From an uncultured Pseudomonadota bacterium (GTDB taxonomy: Bacteria; Pseudomonadota; Gammaproteobacteria; Burkholderiales; Methylophilaceae), in NCBI GenBank assembly GCA_903876765.1, contig CAIRBH010000022.1, positions 26,630 to 90,629 on the forward strand: a DNA stretch of 64,000 nt. Direction: 5' to 3'. Made by a program: the position numbers and the translations under genes. The notes under the pieces were generated by a model, which was not told the origin of the DNA, searched no databases, and saw only the letters and a program-made list of their open reading frames with translations. Positions 23,949-33,894 of the stretch are shown piece by piece (the first letter of the stretch is position 1; each line of letters opens with the position of its first letter).

Positions 23949-24545
23949 TTACTTAGCGTGAGCACCCTCATTGCGTATCAGTCGCGGCACATTATTACGT
24001 GCTTCTATGCTCACTGGCTGATAAATCACGCGTTGCTGCTCTGGGTCATAGCGCATTTCAACATTGCCTATCACGGGAAAATCTTTGCGGAAAGGATGAC
24101 CGACAAAACCATAATCAGTCAGTATGCGACGTAAATCTGGGTGATTTTCAAACATAATGCCAAACAAATCAAAGGCCTCACGTTCGTACCAGTTAGCTAC
24201 AGGCCATAGCTCAACCAATGTGGGCAACATAGGAAAGTGCTCATCTTGTGCAAAAACTCTTAGGCGTAATCGCTGATTTAGTGATACTGAGAGCAAATGA
24301 GTGACTACGGCGTAACGCAAGCCTGTATAGGCTTCTGCACCATAATCTTGATAATCTACGCCTGATAAATCTATCAATTGCTCAAATTTTAAGCGATGAT
24401 CATCACGTAAGATTTGACAAACAGCAAGGTAATCACTGGCCTGACATTCTATAGTCACTTCATCCAAAGCCAAAATATGCTGGGTGATTTTAGCGCCCAG
24501 TGCCGTTTGCAAATTGCTAAGAAGTTGATCTAATTTAGCTGACAT
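23949..24545 (-). CDS. nuoC: NADH-quinone oxidoreductase subunit C
   Basis: [39 protein letters not shown]. Confidence 0.97.
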   Translation of the reverse strand: MSAKLDQLLSNLQTALGAKITQHILALDEVTIECQASDYLAVCQILRDDHRLKFEQLIDLSGVDYQDYGAEAYTGLRYAVVTHLLSVSLNQRLRLRVFAQDEHFPMLPTLVELWPVANWYEREAFDLFGIMFENHPDLRRILTDYGFVGHPFRKDFPVIGNVEMRYDPEQQRVIYQPVSIEARNNVPRLIRNEGAHAK

Positions 24546-24550
24546 AATGT

Positions 24551-25027
24551 TTAGCGTGCTATGGTATTGGTACGTTTAATTTTATTTTGCAACTGTATGA
24601 TGCCGTATAACAGGGCTTCGGCGGTAGGCGGGCAACCTGGCACATAAACATCCACAGGCACAATTCGATCGCAGCCACGCACCACGGCATATGAATAATG
24701 GTAGTAGCCACCGCCATTCGCGCATGATCCCATTGATATTACCCAGCGTGGCTCTGCCATCTGATCGTAAACCTTACGTAAAGCTGGGGCCATTTTATTG
24801 ACTAGCGTACCTGCCACTATCATCACATCTGACTGACGCGGACTGCCGCGAAACACTATGCCAAAACGATCCAAATCGTAGCGAGAAGCGCCTGCATGCA
24901 TCATCTCAACCGCACAACAGGCTAAACCAAAAGTCATAGGCCACATTGAGCCAGTGCGCGTGTAATTGATGACGGTATCTAGCGTAGTGGTGACAAAGCC
25001 TTTTTCTAAAATACCTTCTATACTCAT
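24551..25027 (-). CDS. nuoB: NADH-quinone oxidoreductase subunit B
   Basis: [51 protein letters not shown]. Confidence 0.98.
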   Translation of the reverse strand: MSIEGILEKGFVTTTLDTVINYTRTGSMWPMTFGLACCAVEMMHAGASRYDLDRFGIVFRGSPRQSDVMIVAGTLVNKMAPALRKVYDQMAEPRWVISMGSCANGGGYYHYSYAVVRGCDRIVPVDVYVPGCPPTAEALLYGIIQLQNKIKRTNTIAR

Positions 25028-25034
25028 GACAAAA

Positions 25035-25391
25035 TCAATCCCACTCTAGCGCACCCTTCTTCCATTCATAGATAAAACCAATGGCCAGTACCCCAAGAAA
25101 AATCATCATGGCAATAAAACCAAATAGACCTATTTCTTGCAGCACTACCGCCCATGGAAATAAAAAAGCAATTTCTAAATCAAATAAAATAAACAGGATG
25201 GCAACGAGATAATAGCGTACGTCAAACTTCATACGCGCATCTTCAAATGCCTCAAAACCACATTCATAAGGGGAATTTTTTGCGGAGTCTGGCTTGTGTG
25301 GAGAGACCAACAAGCCTAATACAAGGGGGCCGACGCCGACGGCTAGGCCTACGAGGATGAATAACAAAATCGGAAAGTAATTTTCTAACAC
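25035..25391 (-). CDS. nuoA: NADH-quinone oxidoreductase subunit A
   Basis: [42 protein letters not shown]. Confidence 0.97.
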   Translation of the reverse strand: MLENYFPILLFILVGLAVGVGPLVLGLLVSPHKPDSAKNSPYECGFEAFEDARMKFDVRYYLVAILFILFDLEIAFLFPWAVVLQEIGLFGFIAMMIFLGVLAIGFIYEWKKGALEWD

Positions 25392-25583
25392 TTACTAGCC
25401 CCAAACCAATTAGCTGAAACATAAACATCTAAAAATACTAATTAAGAGAATAAAATAATGGCAATCACTAAATTGCCCTCTCTAAACCAGTTGCAATTAT
25501 AACCCAATAGCAAACCTGCCAACTATAAACTCACAACTAAATTACTGCTGGTAAGCAATAAATAATGGCTGAGGTCATATTTA

Positions 25584-26660
25584 TTAGCGAATGCTAACGG
25601 CATTGCGACTTGCCCATATTTCTAGCAAGGCAATGGTGACGACTACAGTGACTGGTCCTAAAATCAAACCTGCTGCGCCAAATATAAGCAAACCACCCAC
25701 TACAGATAAAAAAGCCAGTACAGTATGTAGCCTGAGTCGATTACCAACTAGCATAGGTCTTAGTAAGTTATCTACAGTGCCAACCACCAAAGCACCCCAT
25801 AACGTTAGTATTAAGGCGCTTTGCCAATCGCCATCTAACAGCAAAAAAAGCGCTGCGGGCCCCCATATTACAAAAGCGCCTAACATGGGAACTACCGCTA
25901 ACAAAGCCATGATTAAGCCCCACAGCAGCGGCGCTGGCAGACCTAACCACCAAAACATCAAGCCGCCTAAAAATCCCTGCACAGAAGCTACGGCAAACGT
26001 GCCATAGACCGTGGCGTGTATGGTGTCAGCTATACGATCATACAGACTGAACATCTCAGACGATGATAGCGGCGATAGCGCACTCACCGAATCAAGAATG
26101 ACATGGCGATCGCGTAAAAAGAAAAAAAGCACATAAAAAATTAAACATAAACCCAGTACTTGTACCAATGAGGCTTTAACAATATCGCCAGCACTGGCAC
26201 TTAGCCAGCTGCTAAAGCTTTTTACTGCACTGGCAAAATCTAACTTCTGTTCAATTTTATTGATGATAGGCGCTAATTTTGGCTGTGCGGCTAATGTTTG
26301 CTGCCAATTGGCAGAAGCCAGCTTAGTTTCAATCAACTGCGAACCTTTAACTGCCTGCAACATTAATTGTTGCCCAACAAAAACGGCTGGAATCACTACA
26401 ATTAAACCAATCAATAAAACGGCAATCGAGGCAGCTAAACTAGGCGACTTTAATTTAGACTCCAACCATCGCTGCCAAGGGCTAAATAACACAGCTAAGG
26501 TTAAAGCCCAAACGAGCACGGCTAAAAATGGCACGGCCATTTTGTAACACAAATAGATTCCTAGCACGGTTGCTAACATCATCACCAAGGTTTGTAGGTG
26601 ATTTTTAGAGCTCCAGTCATTATCAATACTCACCATCGGCTTATTTTTTTGTTCATTCAT
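25584..26660 (-). CDS. AI-2E family transporter (UPF0118)
   Basis: Multi-TM protein with FYVLFFFLRDRHVIL...GLPAPLLWGLIMALLAVVPMLGAFVIWGPAALFLL, typical of the family. Confidence 0.88.
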   Translation of the reverse strand: MNEQKNKPMVSIDNDWSSKNHLQTLVMMLATVLGIYLCYKMAVPFLAVLVWALTLAVLFSPWQRWLESKLKSPSLAASIAVLLIGLIVVIPAVFVGQQLMLQAVKGSQLIETKLASANWQQTLAAQPKLAPIINKIEQKLDFASAVKSFSSWLSASAGDIVKASLVQVLGLCLIFYVLFFFLRDRHVILDSVSALSPLSSSEMFSLYDRIADTIHATVYGTFAVASVQGFLGGLMFWWLGLPAPLLWGLIMALLAVVPMLGAFVIWGPAALFLLLDGDWQSALILTLWGALVVGTVDNLLRPMLVGNRLRLHTVLAFLSVVGGLLIFGAAGLILGPVTVVVTIALLEIWASRNAVSIR

Positions 26661-26753
26661 ACATGGATTATCGGTAGTTAAGCCGCCCCCGGTTGTCTTT
26701 TGCGAAGATAGGTTTTATTTGAATTCTATAGGATGAGATAGGCATACTAAAAT

Positions 26754-27044
26754 TCAGGCCTTGGGTTTATTTTTGAGTTTTTTAAGGATTTGCCAAGCCA
26801 GCAAGCTGCGTTGCAGCCATTTAGCATATCTATTAGCGGGCAATATGGAGAACAATGCGCTAGCGCCCCCTGCCATCATGAAAGGATGATTTCTCACATA
26901 GCGTAAAATATTCAAGCCATGGTCAGCCACAGATAAGGGTTTGCGCCACACATCTAGGTTGGCAGCTAGGCTTAATCGTTGCGCCTCTGCTTTTATCAGC
27001 AAGTGTTCACGCCGTTTAGCCAGCTTCAGTAAATGCTTATTCAT
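26754..27044 (-). CDS. Small YqjK-like hypothetical protein
   Basis: 96 aa with hydrophobic segment; in a cluster with YqjE/YqjD-like genes. Confidence 0.55.
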   Translation of the reverse strand: MNKHLLKLAKRREHLLIKAEAQRLSLAANLDVWRKPLSVADHGLNILRYVRNHPFMMAGGASALFSILPANRYAKWLQRSLLAWQILKKLKNKPKA

Positions 27045-27063
27045 ATTTATTTAGATTAGCTTG

Positions 27064-27453
27064 TTATGGCATCTCAATTTTTTCTCTATCTTTACGCAAC
27101 TCTGACAAGCTAGAAGAAAACAGCCTAGGTTTGGCTTGGGCTTTGCGTTTGGCCAAATACCAGGCAATGCAGCCTGATAAAATAAAAAAAGCCGCCAATG
27201 CGCCTATTGCAAGTAATCGATAGCTATCCCACAAAGCGACTATCAATAGCACCGCGATTAATACTGAGCCCAGCATAAAGCAAAATAGCGCAATCAAGGA
27301 AAGCTTAGCTAGCGATGCTATATGCTCACGCTCCTCCTCAATATCGGTAGATAAAAGTTCAAGGCGTGTATATATTATGCCTAGCAAGGTCGTGGCAAAA
27401 GCTGCTAATGAATCTAGCAGGCCGTGAGTTTGATTGGGGGTGTTTTCTGGCAT
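27064..27453 (-). CDS. YqjE/phage-holin superfamily inner-membrane protein
   Basis: GLLDSLAAFATTLLGIIYTRLELLSTDIEEEREHIASL; two TM segments. Confidence 0.75.
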   Translation of the reverse strand: MPENTPNQTHGLLDSLAAFATTLLGIIYTRLELLSTDIEEEREHIASLAKLSLIALFCFMLGSVLIAVLLIVALWDSYRLLAIGALAAFFILSGCIAWYLAKRKAQAKPRLFSSSLSELRKDREKIEMP

Positions 27454-27460
27454 TATTTAA

Positions 27461-27775
27461 CTAGCGGCGACTGATCAACAAGCCTATCACCAAGCCCACA
27501 CTAGCCGCCAAGCCAATGGATCGCCAAGGATTTTCTTGCACATAATCATCTGCCGCTTTAGCCGCCTCTTTAGTCTTAGCCATTACCGAGGCCTGCGTTT
27601 CACCCATACTAGCCTTGACCGCACCTAGCGAAGCTTGCGCCTTAGCCCGCACTTGGGCTAGTTTATCGCCACCTGTATCAGCAGTAGCGATGAGCAAGGC
27701 CTCTAAATCAGCGACCACCGAGTTAAACTCTTGAATTAATTGGTCATTATTGAATTTATCGGATAAGGGTTCCAT
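27461..27775 (-). CDS. DUF883 (YqjD/ElaB-like) membrane-anchored protein
   Basis: KAADDYVQENPWRSIGLAASVGLVIGLLISRR C-terminal motif of DUF883. Confidence 0.88.
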   Translation of the reverse strand: MEPLSDKFNNDQLIQEFNSVVADLEALLIATADTGGDKLAQVRAKAQASLGAVKASMGETQASVMAKTKEAAKAADDYVQENPWRSIGLAASVGLVIGLLISRR

Positions 27776-27909
27776 ACTTTTACTCCATTTATTGATGCTA
27801 AAAAATCACGGTAGATACAAGGTCTCTCCAGAAAAAATCAGCTAGCGCGATTAGCAATTCATAAAATCACTATACACCTAGCAAACTTGACTAACAACAG
27901 TCATCGATT

Positions 27910-29094
27910 TTAGTGACCAGCCCATAAGCGAGTTTTGCGTATCGTTAACCAGCCCAATATTAAGTAAGCCGTCATCGCCATTGCCAAGCCAGATGGCGCG
28001 TACCAGACCAAGGGCACGATTAAACCTGCTGAAACGGTAGAAAGTAGCATCTGAATAAAAGCTTGGCCAGATGCGGCTGTACCACGTATGCGAGTATGTC
28101 TATCCAGCGCAGCGATAGATAATATCGGCATCGCCAAGGCCATGCCTACATTAAATAGTGCAATGGGCAAAATGTTATAGATTGGTTTGATTGGCAAGAT
28201 AAAACATACCAGTAAATTGAGGCCGACCATGGCTGCCATCCAAGCAAATGCGACTTTTATCACGCGTTGTTTGCTGTATTTGCCAGCTGCGCGCTTTGCT
28301 AAATACGAGCCTAAAATCATGCCGCAAACAGTTGGAATAAACATATAGCCAAATTGATGCTGACTTAAGCCCAATTGCTTGACCAAGAATACTGGGCTGG
28401 CTAGCACATAGATAAAAAATCCTGCAAAATTTGCCCCTAGCGCAAACACCAGAAAATTAAACTCTTTATCTGAAAAAATAATACGATAGTCTTTTATCAC
28501 CTGCTGGGCAGAAAGCGGTAGGCGCTTGCTGCTAGGCATGGTTTCGGGCAAATAGCGCATAGCAGCCCACAAACTTAAGGCGGCGTATAGGGCCAAAAAG
28601 ATAAAAATTGCTTGCCAGTGTATGCCCAGTAATAACCCACCTATAATCGGTGCAATCGCTGGGGCTATGCCAAATAGCATTTGTACGGTAGCCATGACCC
28701 GTTGCGCCTGCGGGCCTTCGAATAAATCACGCACCATAGCACGGGCTACAACATTTCCAGCTCCGCCCGATATGCCTTGTAGGGCTCGAAAAAACCAAAG
28801 TGTTTCAACATTTTGTGCGCAAGCACAGCCTATAGAGGCCAAGACAAAAATAGCCAAACCCCATTTAATAGTGGTAATCCGCCCAATAGAATCAGAAATA
28901 GCGCCGTGCCATAGCGTCATTAAGGCATAAGGGAGCAAATAAAAAGTCAGGCTTTGCTGAAGTTGCAGCGGCGTTGCCTGCAAAGCGTTTTCTAAAGTAG
29001 AAAATGCAGGCAGGTAAGTATCAATCGCAAATGGTGCTAATGCAGCCAGGCTTGCGAGTACTGCGGATAGTAGCAATGGGGACAATTTAACCAT
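27910..29094 (-). CDS. MFS transporter, Bcr/CflA drug-resistance family
   Basis: PFAIDTYLPAFSTLENALQATPLQLQQSLTFYLLPYALMTLWHGAISDSIGR. Confidence 0.9.
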   Translation of the reverse strand: MVKLSPLLLSAVLASLAALAPFAIDTYLPAFSTLENALQATPLQLQQSLTFYLLPYALMTLWHGAISDSIGRITTIKWGLAIFVLASIGCACAQNVETLWFFRALQGISGGAGNVVARAMVRDLFEGPQAQRVMATVQMLFGIAPAIAPIIGGLLLGIHWQAIFIFLALYAALSLWAAMRYLPETMPSSKRLPLSAQQVIKDYRIIFSDKEFNFLVFALGANFAGFFIYVLASPVFLVKQLGLSQHQFGYMFIPTVCGMILGSYLAKRAAGKYSKQRVIKVAFAWMAAMVGLNLLVCFILPIKPIYNILPIALFNVGMALAMPILSIAALDRHTRIRGTAASGQAFIQMLLSTVSAGLIVPLVWYAPSGLAMAMTAYLILGWLTIRKTRLWAGH

Positions 29095-29111
29095 CTAAAA
29101 AATTCTCAAAT

Positions 29112-29145
29112 AAAAAACGCGCCGAGTGAAGCTAGCGCGTTCAAT
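29112..29145 (-). terminator. Intrinsic terminator of the pqq operon
   Basis: Minus strand AACGCGC-TAGCTTCACTCG-GCGCGTT followed by TTTTATTTG, downstream of pqqE. Confidence 0.75.
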
Positions 29146-29189
29146 TTAACCATACTCTAGTGAATTAAAGTCAGTTAATGATAATTTAA

Positions 29190-30419
29190 TTACGGTAAAG
29201 AATGAAAGCCTTCAACCCTATCTTTAAACTCGCCCGCCATGATTTTTTTAGAATTTTTATCATTACGAAACACGATAGGCTGTGCGACCAATACCGGGTT
29301 TGTTGAGTCTATTATCGCCTGATCTATCAAATGGCGGTGCGGCGATTTACTACACACTGGGTCTGCGGCTTCTGCATCGCCAGATAATAAAAACGCCTGA
29401 CAGCGGCAACCACCTAAGTCATTTTCTTTTTCAGAGCAGCTGCGACAAGGCTCTTTCATCCAACTATCACCACGGTATTGATTAAAGGCGGGGGATTCCT
29501 GCCAAGCGTAAGCTAAGCCTGTATCGCGCACATTGGGAAACTGCATGTTCGGTAGTGACCGTGCAGAATGGCAAGGCAACACATCGCCATTCGCGGTGAC
29601 TATCATAAACACCTCACCCCAGCCATTCATACATTTTTTGGGACGATCAGAAAAGTAGTCTGGCACCACGAAAAAAATCTTCATTTTATTGTCAGGATTA
29701 GCCCTAAACTCGTTAGTAATGGCCTCAGCCTCATCTACTTGCGCTTTAGTAGGCATCAGCTGACTGCGGTTCACTAATGACCAACCGTAATATTGTGTAT
29801 TTGCTAGCTCGATATAATCAGCACCCAGCGCTTGGGCCATCTCTAATATCTCGCGCATGTGGCCTATGTTATAGCGATGTATCACCACATTAAGCACCAT
29901 GGGGTAACCATGATTTTTAATCATGGCTGCGACTTTTTTCTTCAACTCAAAGGTTTTAGTATTGGTGATGAAATTATTAATTTCTTCAGTAATATCATGC
30001 ATAGAAAGCTGAATATGATCCAAGCCACCTTCTTTAAATGCTTGTATTTTTTTTTCTGTAAGCCCCACCCCAGAGGTAATCAAATTGCTGTAATAACCAA
30101 GCTTTTTAGCTTCTATGACGATGTCTTCAATGTCGTCACGTAGTAGTGGCTCGCCCCCTGATATGCCTAATTGTATGGCACCTAATTTACGTGCGTCGCG
30201 CAATGTTTGTAGCCACTGCTCGGTCGTTAGCTCATTTTGCGTATGTTTATCATAATCAGTGGGGTTGTAACAGAAGGCACAGTGCAATGGGCAACGATAA
30301 GTCACCTCAGCCAATAGCCATAAGGGTTGGGTGTGAGTAAGCGAGGCAGATACGCCATTATTTTGCTGAGCATGCACAGTTTTTTGTACCACAGATTCAC
30401 CTAAAGAGGCTTGTGTCAT
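29190..30419 (-). CDS. pqqE: PQQ biosynthesis radical SAM protein PqqE
   Basis: PLWLLAEVTYRCPLHCAFCYNPTDY (CxxxCxxC) and C-terminal SPASM cysteines. Confidence 0.97.
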   Translation of the reverse strand: MTQASLGESVVQKTVHAQQNNGVSASLTHTQPLWLLAEVTYRCPLHCAFCYNPTDYDKHTQNELTTEQWLQTLRDARKLGAIQLGISGGEPLLRDDIEDIVIEAKKLGYYSNLITSGVGLTEKKIQAFKEGGLDHIQLSMHDITEEINNFITNTKTFELKKKVAAMIKNHGYPMVLNVVIHRYNIGHMREILEMAQALGADYIELANTQYYGWSLVNRSQLMPTKAQVDEAEAITNEFRANPDNKMKIFFVVPDYFSDRPKKCMNGWGEVFMIVTANGDVLPCHSARSLPNMQFPNVRDTGLAYAWQESPAFNQYRGDSWMKEPCRSCSEKENDLGGCRCQAFLLSGDAEAADPVCSKSPHRHLIDQAIIDSTNPVLVAQPIVFRNDKNSKKIMAGEFKDRVEGFHSLP

Positions 30420-30456
30420 CTTGCAACTCCTAATTTTTTAAAGATGGCCTAAACCA

Positions 30457-30741
30457 TCAAAGCTTGCGTATCCAGCCTTTACTTAAGGCCAATTCAAACA
30501 TACCAATAATCTCAGACTCAATATTGGCAGCCTCTGGAAAAGTGTCTTTTAAGTCAGCGACAACATCGCTGACCTTAGCTATTCCATCTAGGCGCTTAAT
30601 CACTTCACCCGCCCCACCATGCAGCTTAACCATGCCCTCAGGAAAGAGTATCACATAATTTTGTTGCGCCTCTTCCCACTGAAAACGGTGATGCAGTGCT
30701 AGGGCATAAATATCACTATCTTGTATATTGTTGGCTGTCAT
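30457..30741 (-). CDS. pqqD: PQQ biosynthesis peptide chaperone PqqD
   Basis: FQWEEAQQNYVILFPEGMVKLHGGAGEVIKRLDG. Confidence 0.95.
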   Translation of the reverse strand: MTANNIQDSDIYALALHHRFQWEEAQQNYVILFPEGMVKLHGGAGEVIKRLDGIAKVSDVVADLKDTFPEAANIESEIIGMFELALSKGWIRKL

Positions 30742-30749
30742 GGCGGTTT

Positions 30750-31523
30750 TTAACTTACCTTCATGATGGGCTGACGCAAGTAATCACGGCCTTCCACTTT
30801 AATATCCGCGCTTTGTAACATAATGGCATCGGCCATCACCCATAAAACATTCAGTTTAAACTGCAATATTTCTAGGGCACGCTCTTGTAATGCCCTAGAC
30901 TGTCCAAAATACTCTAGGGTGACGGCTAGGCCTTGTTCAACATCGCGTCTAGCCTGCGTTAAACGATTTTTGAAGTACTGCATACCCTCTTTATTAATCC
31001 AAGGGTACATATCTGGCCAAGAGTCTATGCGTTGTTGGTGAATATGTGGCGCAAATAATTCAGTCAGTGAGGAGCAAACTGACTCTTGCCAAGAGCGTTG
31101 TTTAGCAAAGTTGATATAGGCATCTACCGCAAAAATGGTACCAGGAGCTACTAATTTAAGCGACATCACATCTTCTCGGCTCAAGCCCACCGCAGCGCCT
31201 AGGTGTATCCAAGCTTCTATGCCGCCCTCGCCACCTTCTGTAATTTGGCCACTACCATCATGGTCAAAAATACGTTGTATCCAGCCACGGCGGATTTCTC
31301 TATCTGGGCAATTAGAAAGAATAGCGGCATCTTTCATGGGAATGGCAATTTGATAATAGTAGCGATTAGCCACCCAAGCCTGCATTTGCGCTTGACTGAG
31401 TTTGCCCTCATACATCAACACATGAATAGGATGGTAAATATGGTAGCCCTTGCCTTTTTCGCGCAACTTCGCTTCAAACTCTTCACGTGTCCAAGGTAAC
31501 TGTTTATCTGTCATTGCATTCAT
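30750..31523 (-). CDS. pqqC: Pyrroloquinoline-quinone synthase PqqC
   Basis: [66 protein letters not shown]. Confidence 0.97.
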   Translation of the reverse strand: MNAMTDKQLPWTREEFEAKLREKGKGYHIYHPIHVLMYEGKLSQAQMQAWVANRYYYQIAIPMKDAAILSNCPDREIRRGWIQRIFDHDGSGQITEGGEGGIEAWIHLGAAVGLSREDVMSLKLVAPGTIFAVDAYINFAKQRSWQESVCSSLTELFAPHIHQQRIDSWPDMYPWINKEGMQYFKNRLTQARRDVEQGLAVTLEYFGQSRALQERALEILQFKLNVLWVMADAIMLQSADIKVEGRDYLRQPIMKVS

Positions 31524-31532
31524 TTGCTTCTC

Positions 31533-32459
31533 CTAAAGGATGATATCCATACCATCAAAGGCTACTTCAATGTGATGTTGATTTAATAGCGCGCGCTCGG
31601 CAGAGTCTTCACGCAAAATAGGATTGGTATTATTGATATGAATCAGAACTTTACGCACATTTTTGTCTAATCCAAATTGATCTAAGTCTTCTATCATGCC
31701 ACCCGGGCCTGACTGTGGATTATGCCCTATGCTACGTGCGGTTTTAGTCATTAAACCCAAATCTATCATCTCGGTATTGGTCCAAAAAGTACCATCTACC
31801 ATAATACAATCCGCTTGATGCATGAGTGCTGGTAAATGCGGCTCAATTTCTGCCAATCCTGGCGAATACCAACATTTTTTACCTGTGCTCATTTCTTCTA
31901 TCAATACGCCTATGGTATCACCTGCTTGCGGGTTATTGCGATGTGGCGAATAAGGCGGAGCGGCACTTTTGAGCGAAACTGAGGTAAATTTAAGATTAGG
32001 AACATTGGCAATGGTGAAACTCGTTTTACCATCTATCGGCACTTGATGGTGGTTAATACCACAATAATGACCTAAGATATTTAAAGCTTGATTACCAGAT
32101 GTTAGGTCGCCATAGACCATATCTGTGCAATAGATTTCACGTTTTACCGTGCCTTCACGCAGCATGTATAAGCCTGTGGTGTGATCGATTTGCGCATCAA
32201 TCAAGACGATGGCCTGAATGCCTGTATCACGAATTGCCCGTGCAGGCTGCAGTGCAGGAAAATCTTGAATTTGCTGTAACACGTCTGGCGAGGCATTAAA
32301 CAGCACCCAATTAATGCCATCACTACTGACGCAAATGGATGACTGGGTACGTTTAGTTGCCTTAATCGTGCCTTTACGCAAGCCATCGCAATTAAAACAA
32401 TTGCAATTCCATTGCGGAAAACCACCCCCAGCACCAGCCCCTAAAACATGTATATGCAT
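31533..32459 (-). CDS. pqqB: PQQ biosynthesis protein PqqB
   Basis: MHIHVLGAGAGGGFPQWNCNCFNCDGLRKGT. Confidence 0.97.
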   Translation of the reverse strand: MHIHVLGAGAGGGFPQWNCNCFNCDGLRKGTIKATKRTQSSICVSSDGINWVLFNASPDVLQQIQDFPALQPARAIRDTGIQAIVLIDAQIDHTTGLYMLREGTVKREIYCTDMVYGDLTSGNQALNILGHYCGINHHQVPIDGKTSFTIANVPNLKFTSVSLKSAAPPYSPHRNNPQAGDTIGVLIEEMSTGKKCWYSPGLAEIEPHLPALMHQADCIMVDGTFWTNTEMIDLGLMTKTARSIGHNPQSGPGGMIEDLDQFGLDKNVRKVLIHINNTNPILREDSAERALLNQHHIEVAFDGMDIIL

Positions 32460-32557
32460 ATATTTCTACAATTCTACCAAGTGAATATTTAAAAAAACTT
32501 AAGTTATTAATTGATGACTAAGGCTTAAGTTACAAAACAAGATAGGCTTTTGTGTAT

Positions 32558-32588
32558 AAAAAAAGGCTGTCTTACGGCAGCCTTTTTG
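32558..32588 (-). terminator. Hairpin with U-tract in the pqqA-pqqB intergenic region (putative partial terminator/processing site)
   Basis: AAAAAGGCTG-TCTTACGG-CAGCCTTTTT inverted repeat. Confidence 0.7.
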
Positions 32589-32605
32589 ATTAGCTCAAAG
32601 GCTAA

Positions 32606-32677
32606 TTATTTATTCATTACGTACATTGTTACTTCAAAGCCAAAACGCATTTCTGTAGCTGCTGGTGTTGTCCACAT
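32606..32677 (-). CDS. pqqA: PQQ precursor peptide PqqA (23 aa)
   Basis: MWTTPAATEMRFGFEVTMYVMNK; conserved ExxxY (E15, Y19) substrate motif; upstream of pqqB. Missed by the ORF track because of size. Confidence 0.96.
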   Translation of the reverse strand: MWTTPAATEMRFGFEVTMYVMNK

Positions 32678-32823
32678 GATAAATTTCCTTTTTAGTAATT
32701 AGTTAAGTTCGCTGCCGCTTCAAAATAAGTGCTACAACGTGAAACGAATAATGCGCCCTATTGCCACTAAGCAACACTGCAAAGTTACTGATTAATCACT
32801 AAGTAAATTCATGATGTCTTAAG

Positions 32824-33894
32824 TTATCTATGTAGCCTGCGCTGACGCACTGCATTGGCCAGCATGGCTAACAAATCAACGGTATCCTGCCAGCCTAGGC
32901 ATGCATCAGTAATAGATTTGCCATAGTCCAATGGGCAGCCAGGCGCATGGTCTTGCCGTCCTTCGTTGAGGTGCGATTCAACCATCACACCAATAATACG
33001 GTTATCACCAGCAGATAATTGGCCTGCCACATCCTTGGCCACTTCTTTTTGTAGTAAATAATTTTTGCTGCTATTACCGTGACTGCAATCTATCATCAAT
33101 ATTGGCGATAAACCCGCCAAAGACAGACTGGTGCAAGCTTCATTGACACTGTCTTTATCATAATTCGGTTTTTTACCACCGCGTAAAATCACGTGGCAGT
33201 CTTCATTGCCCGTTGTTGAAAAAATAGCCGATTGCCCTTCTTTGGTCACAGATAAAAAATGGTGTGGGCTAGAGGCAGTTTTAATTGCATCAATTGCAAC
33301 ACGTACCCCACTATCCGTGCCGTTTTTAAACCCTACTGGGCAGGATAAGCCCGAAGTTAGCTCTCTATGCACTTGTGATTCGGTCGTGCGTGCGCCTATG
33401 GCCCCCCAGCTTACTAAATCGGCGGTATATTGCGGGGTGATCATGTCCAGAAATTCAGCGCCAGCAGGCATCCCTAGCTCATTCACATCTAATAAAAATT
33501 TACGGGCAATTTCCAGCCCTTCATTAATCTGATAACTACCATCCAGATGCGGGTCATTAATCAAGCCTTTCCAGCCGACGGTGGTGCGTGGCTTTTCAAA
33601 ATAAACTCGCATCACAATTAATAAATCGTCTTGTAAGTTTTTACGGGCATCCATTAATAAATTTGCATATTCCAAGCCAGCCTTGGTGTCATGGATGGAA
33701 CATGGCCCGACCACGACCAGCAGACGGTCATCTTGTTGGTGCAAAATACGGTGAATTTCTGCCCGCGTGGCCAGTATATTTTGCGTTGAACTGGCACTTT
33801 CTTTGAGCTTTTCAAGCAGCGCCGAGGGGGTAATTAATGCTTTGACTTCACGGATACGTACATCGTCAGTCGCTAATTTTTGATATCTGCTCAT
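32824..33894 (-). CDS. 3-deoxy-7-phosphoheptulonate (DAHP) synthase, class I
   Basis: [77 protein letters not shown]-like. Confidence 0.95.
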   Translation of the reverse strand: [356 protein letters not shown]

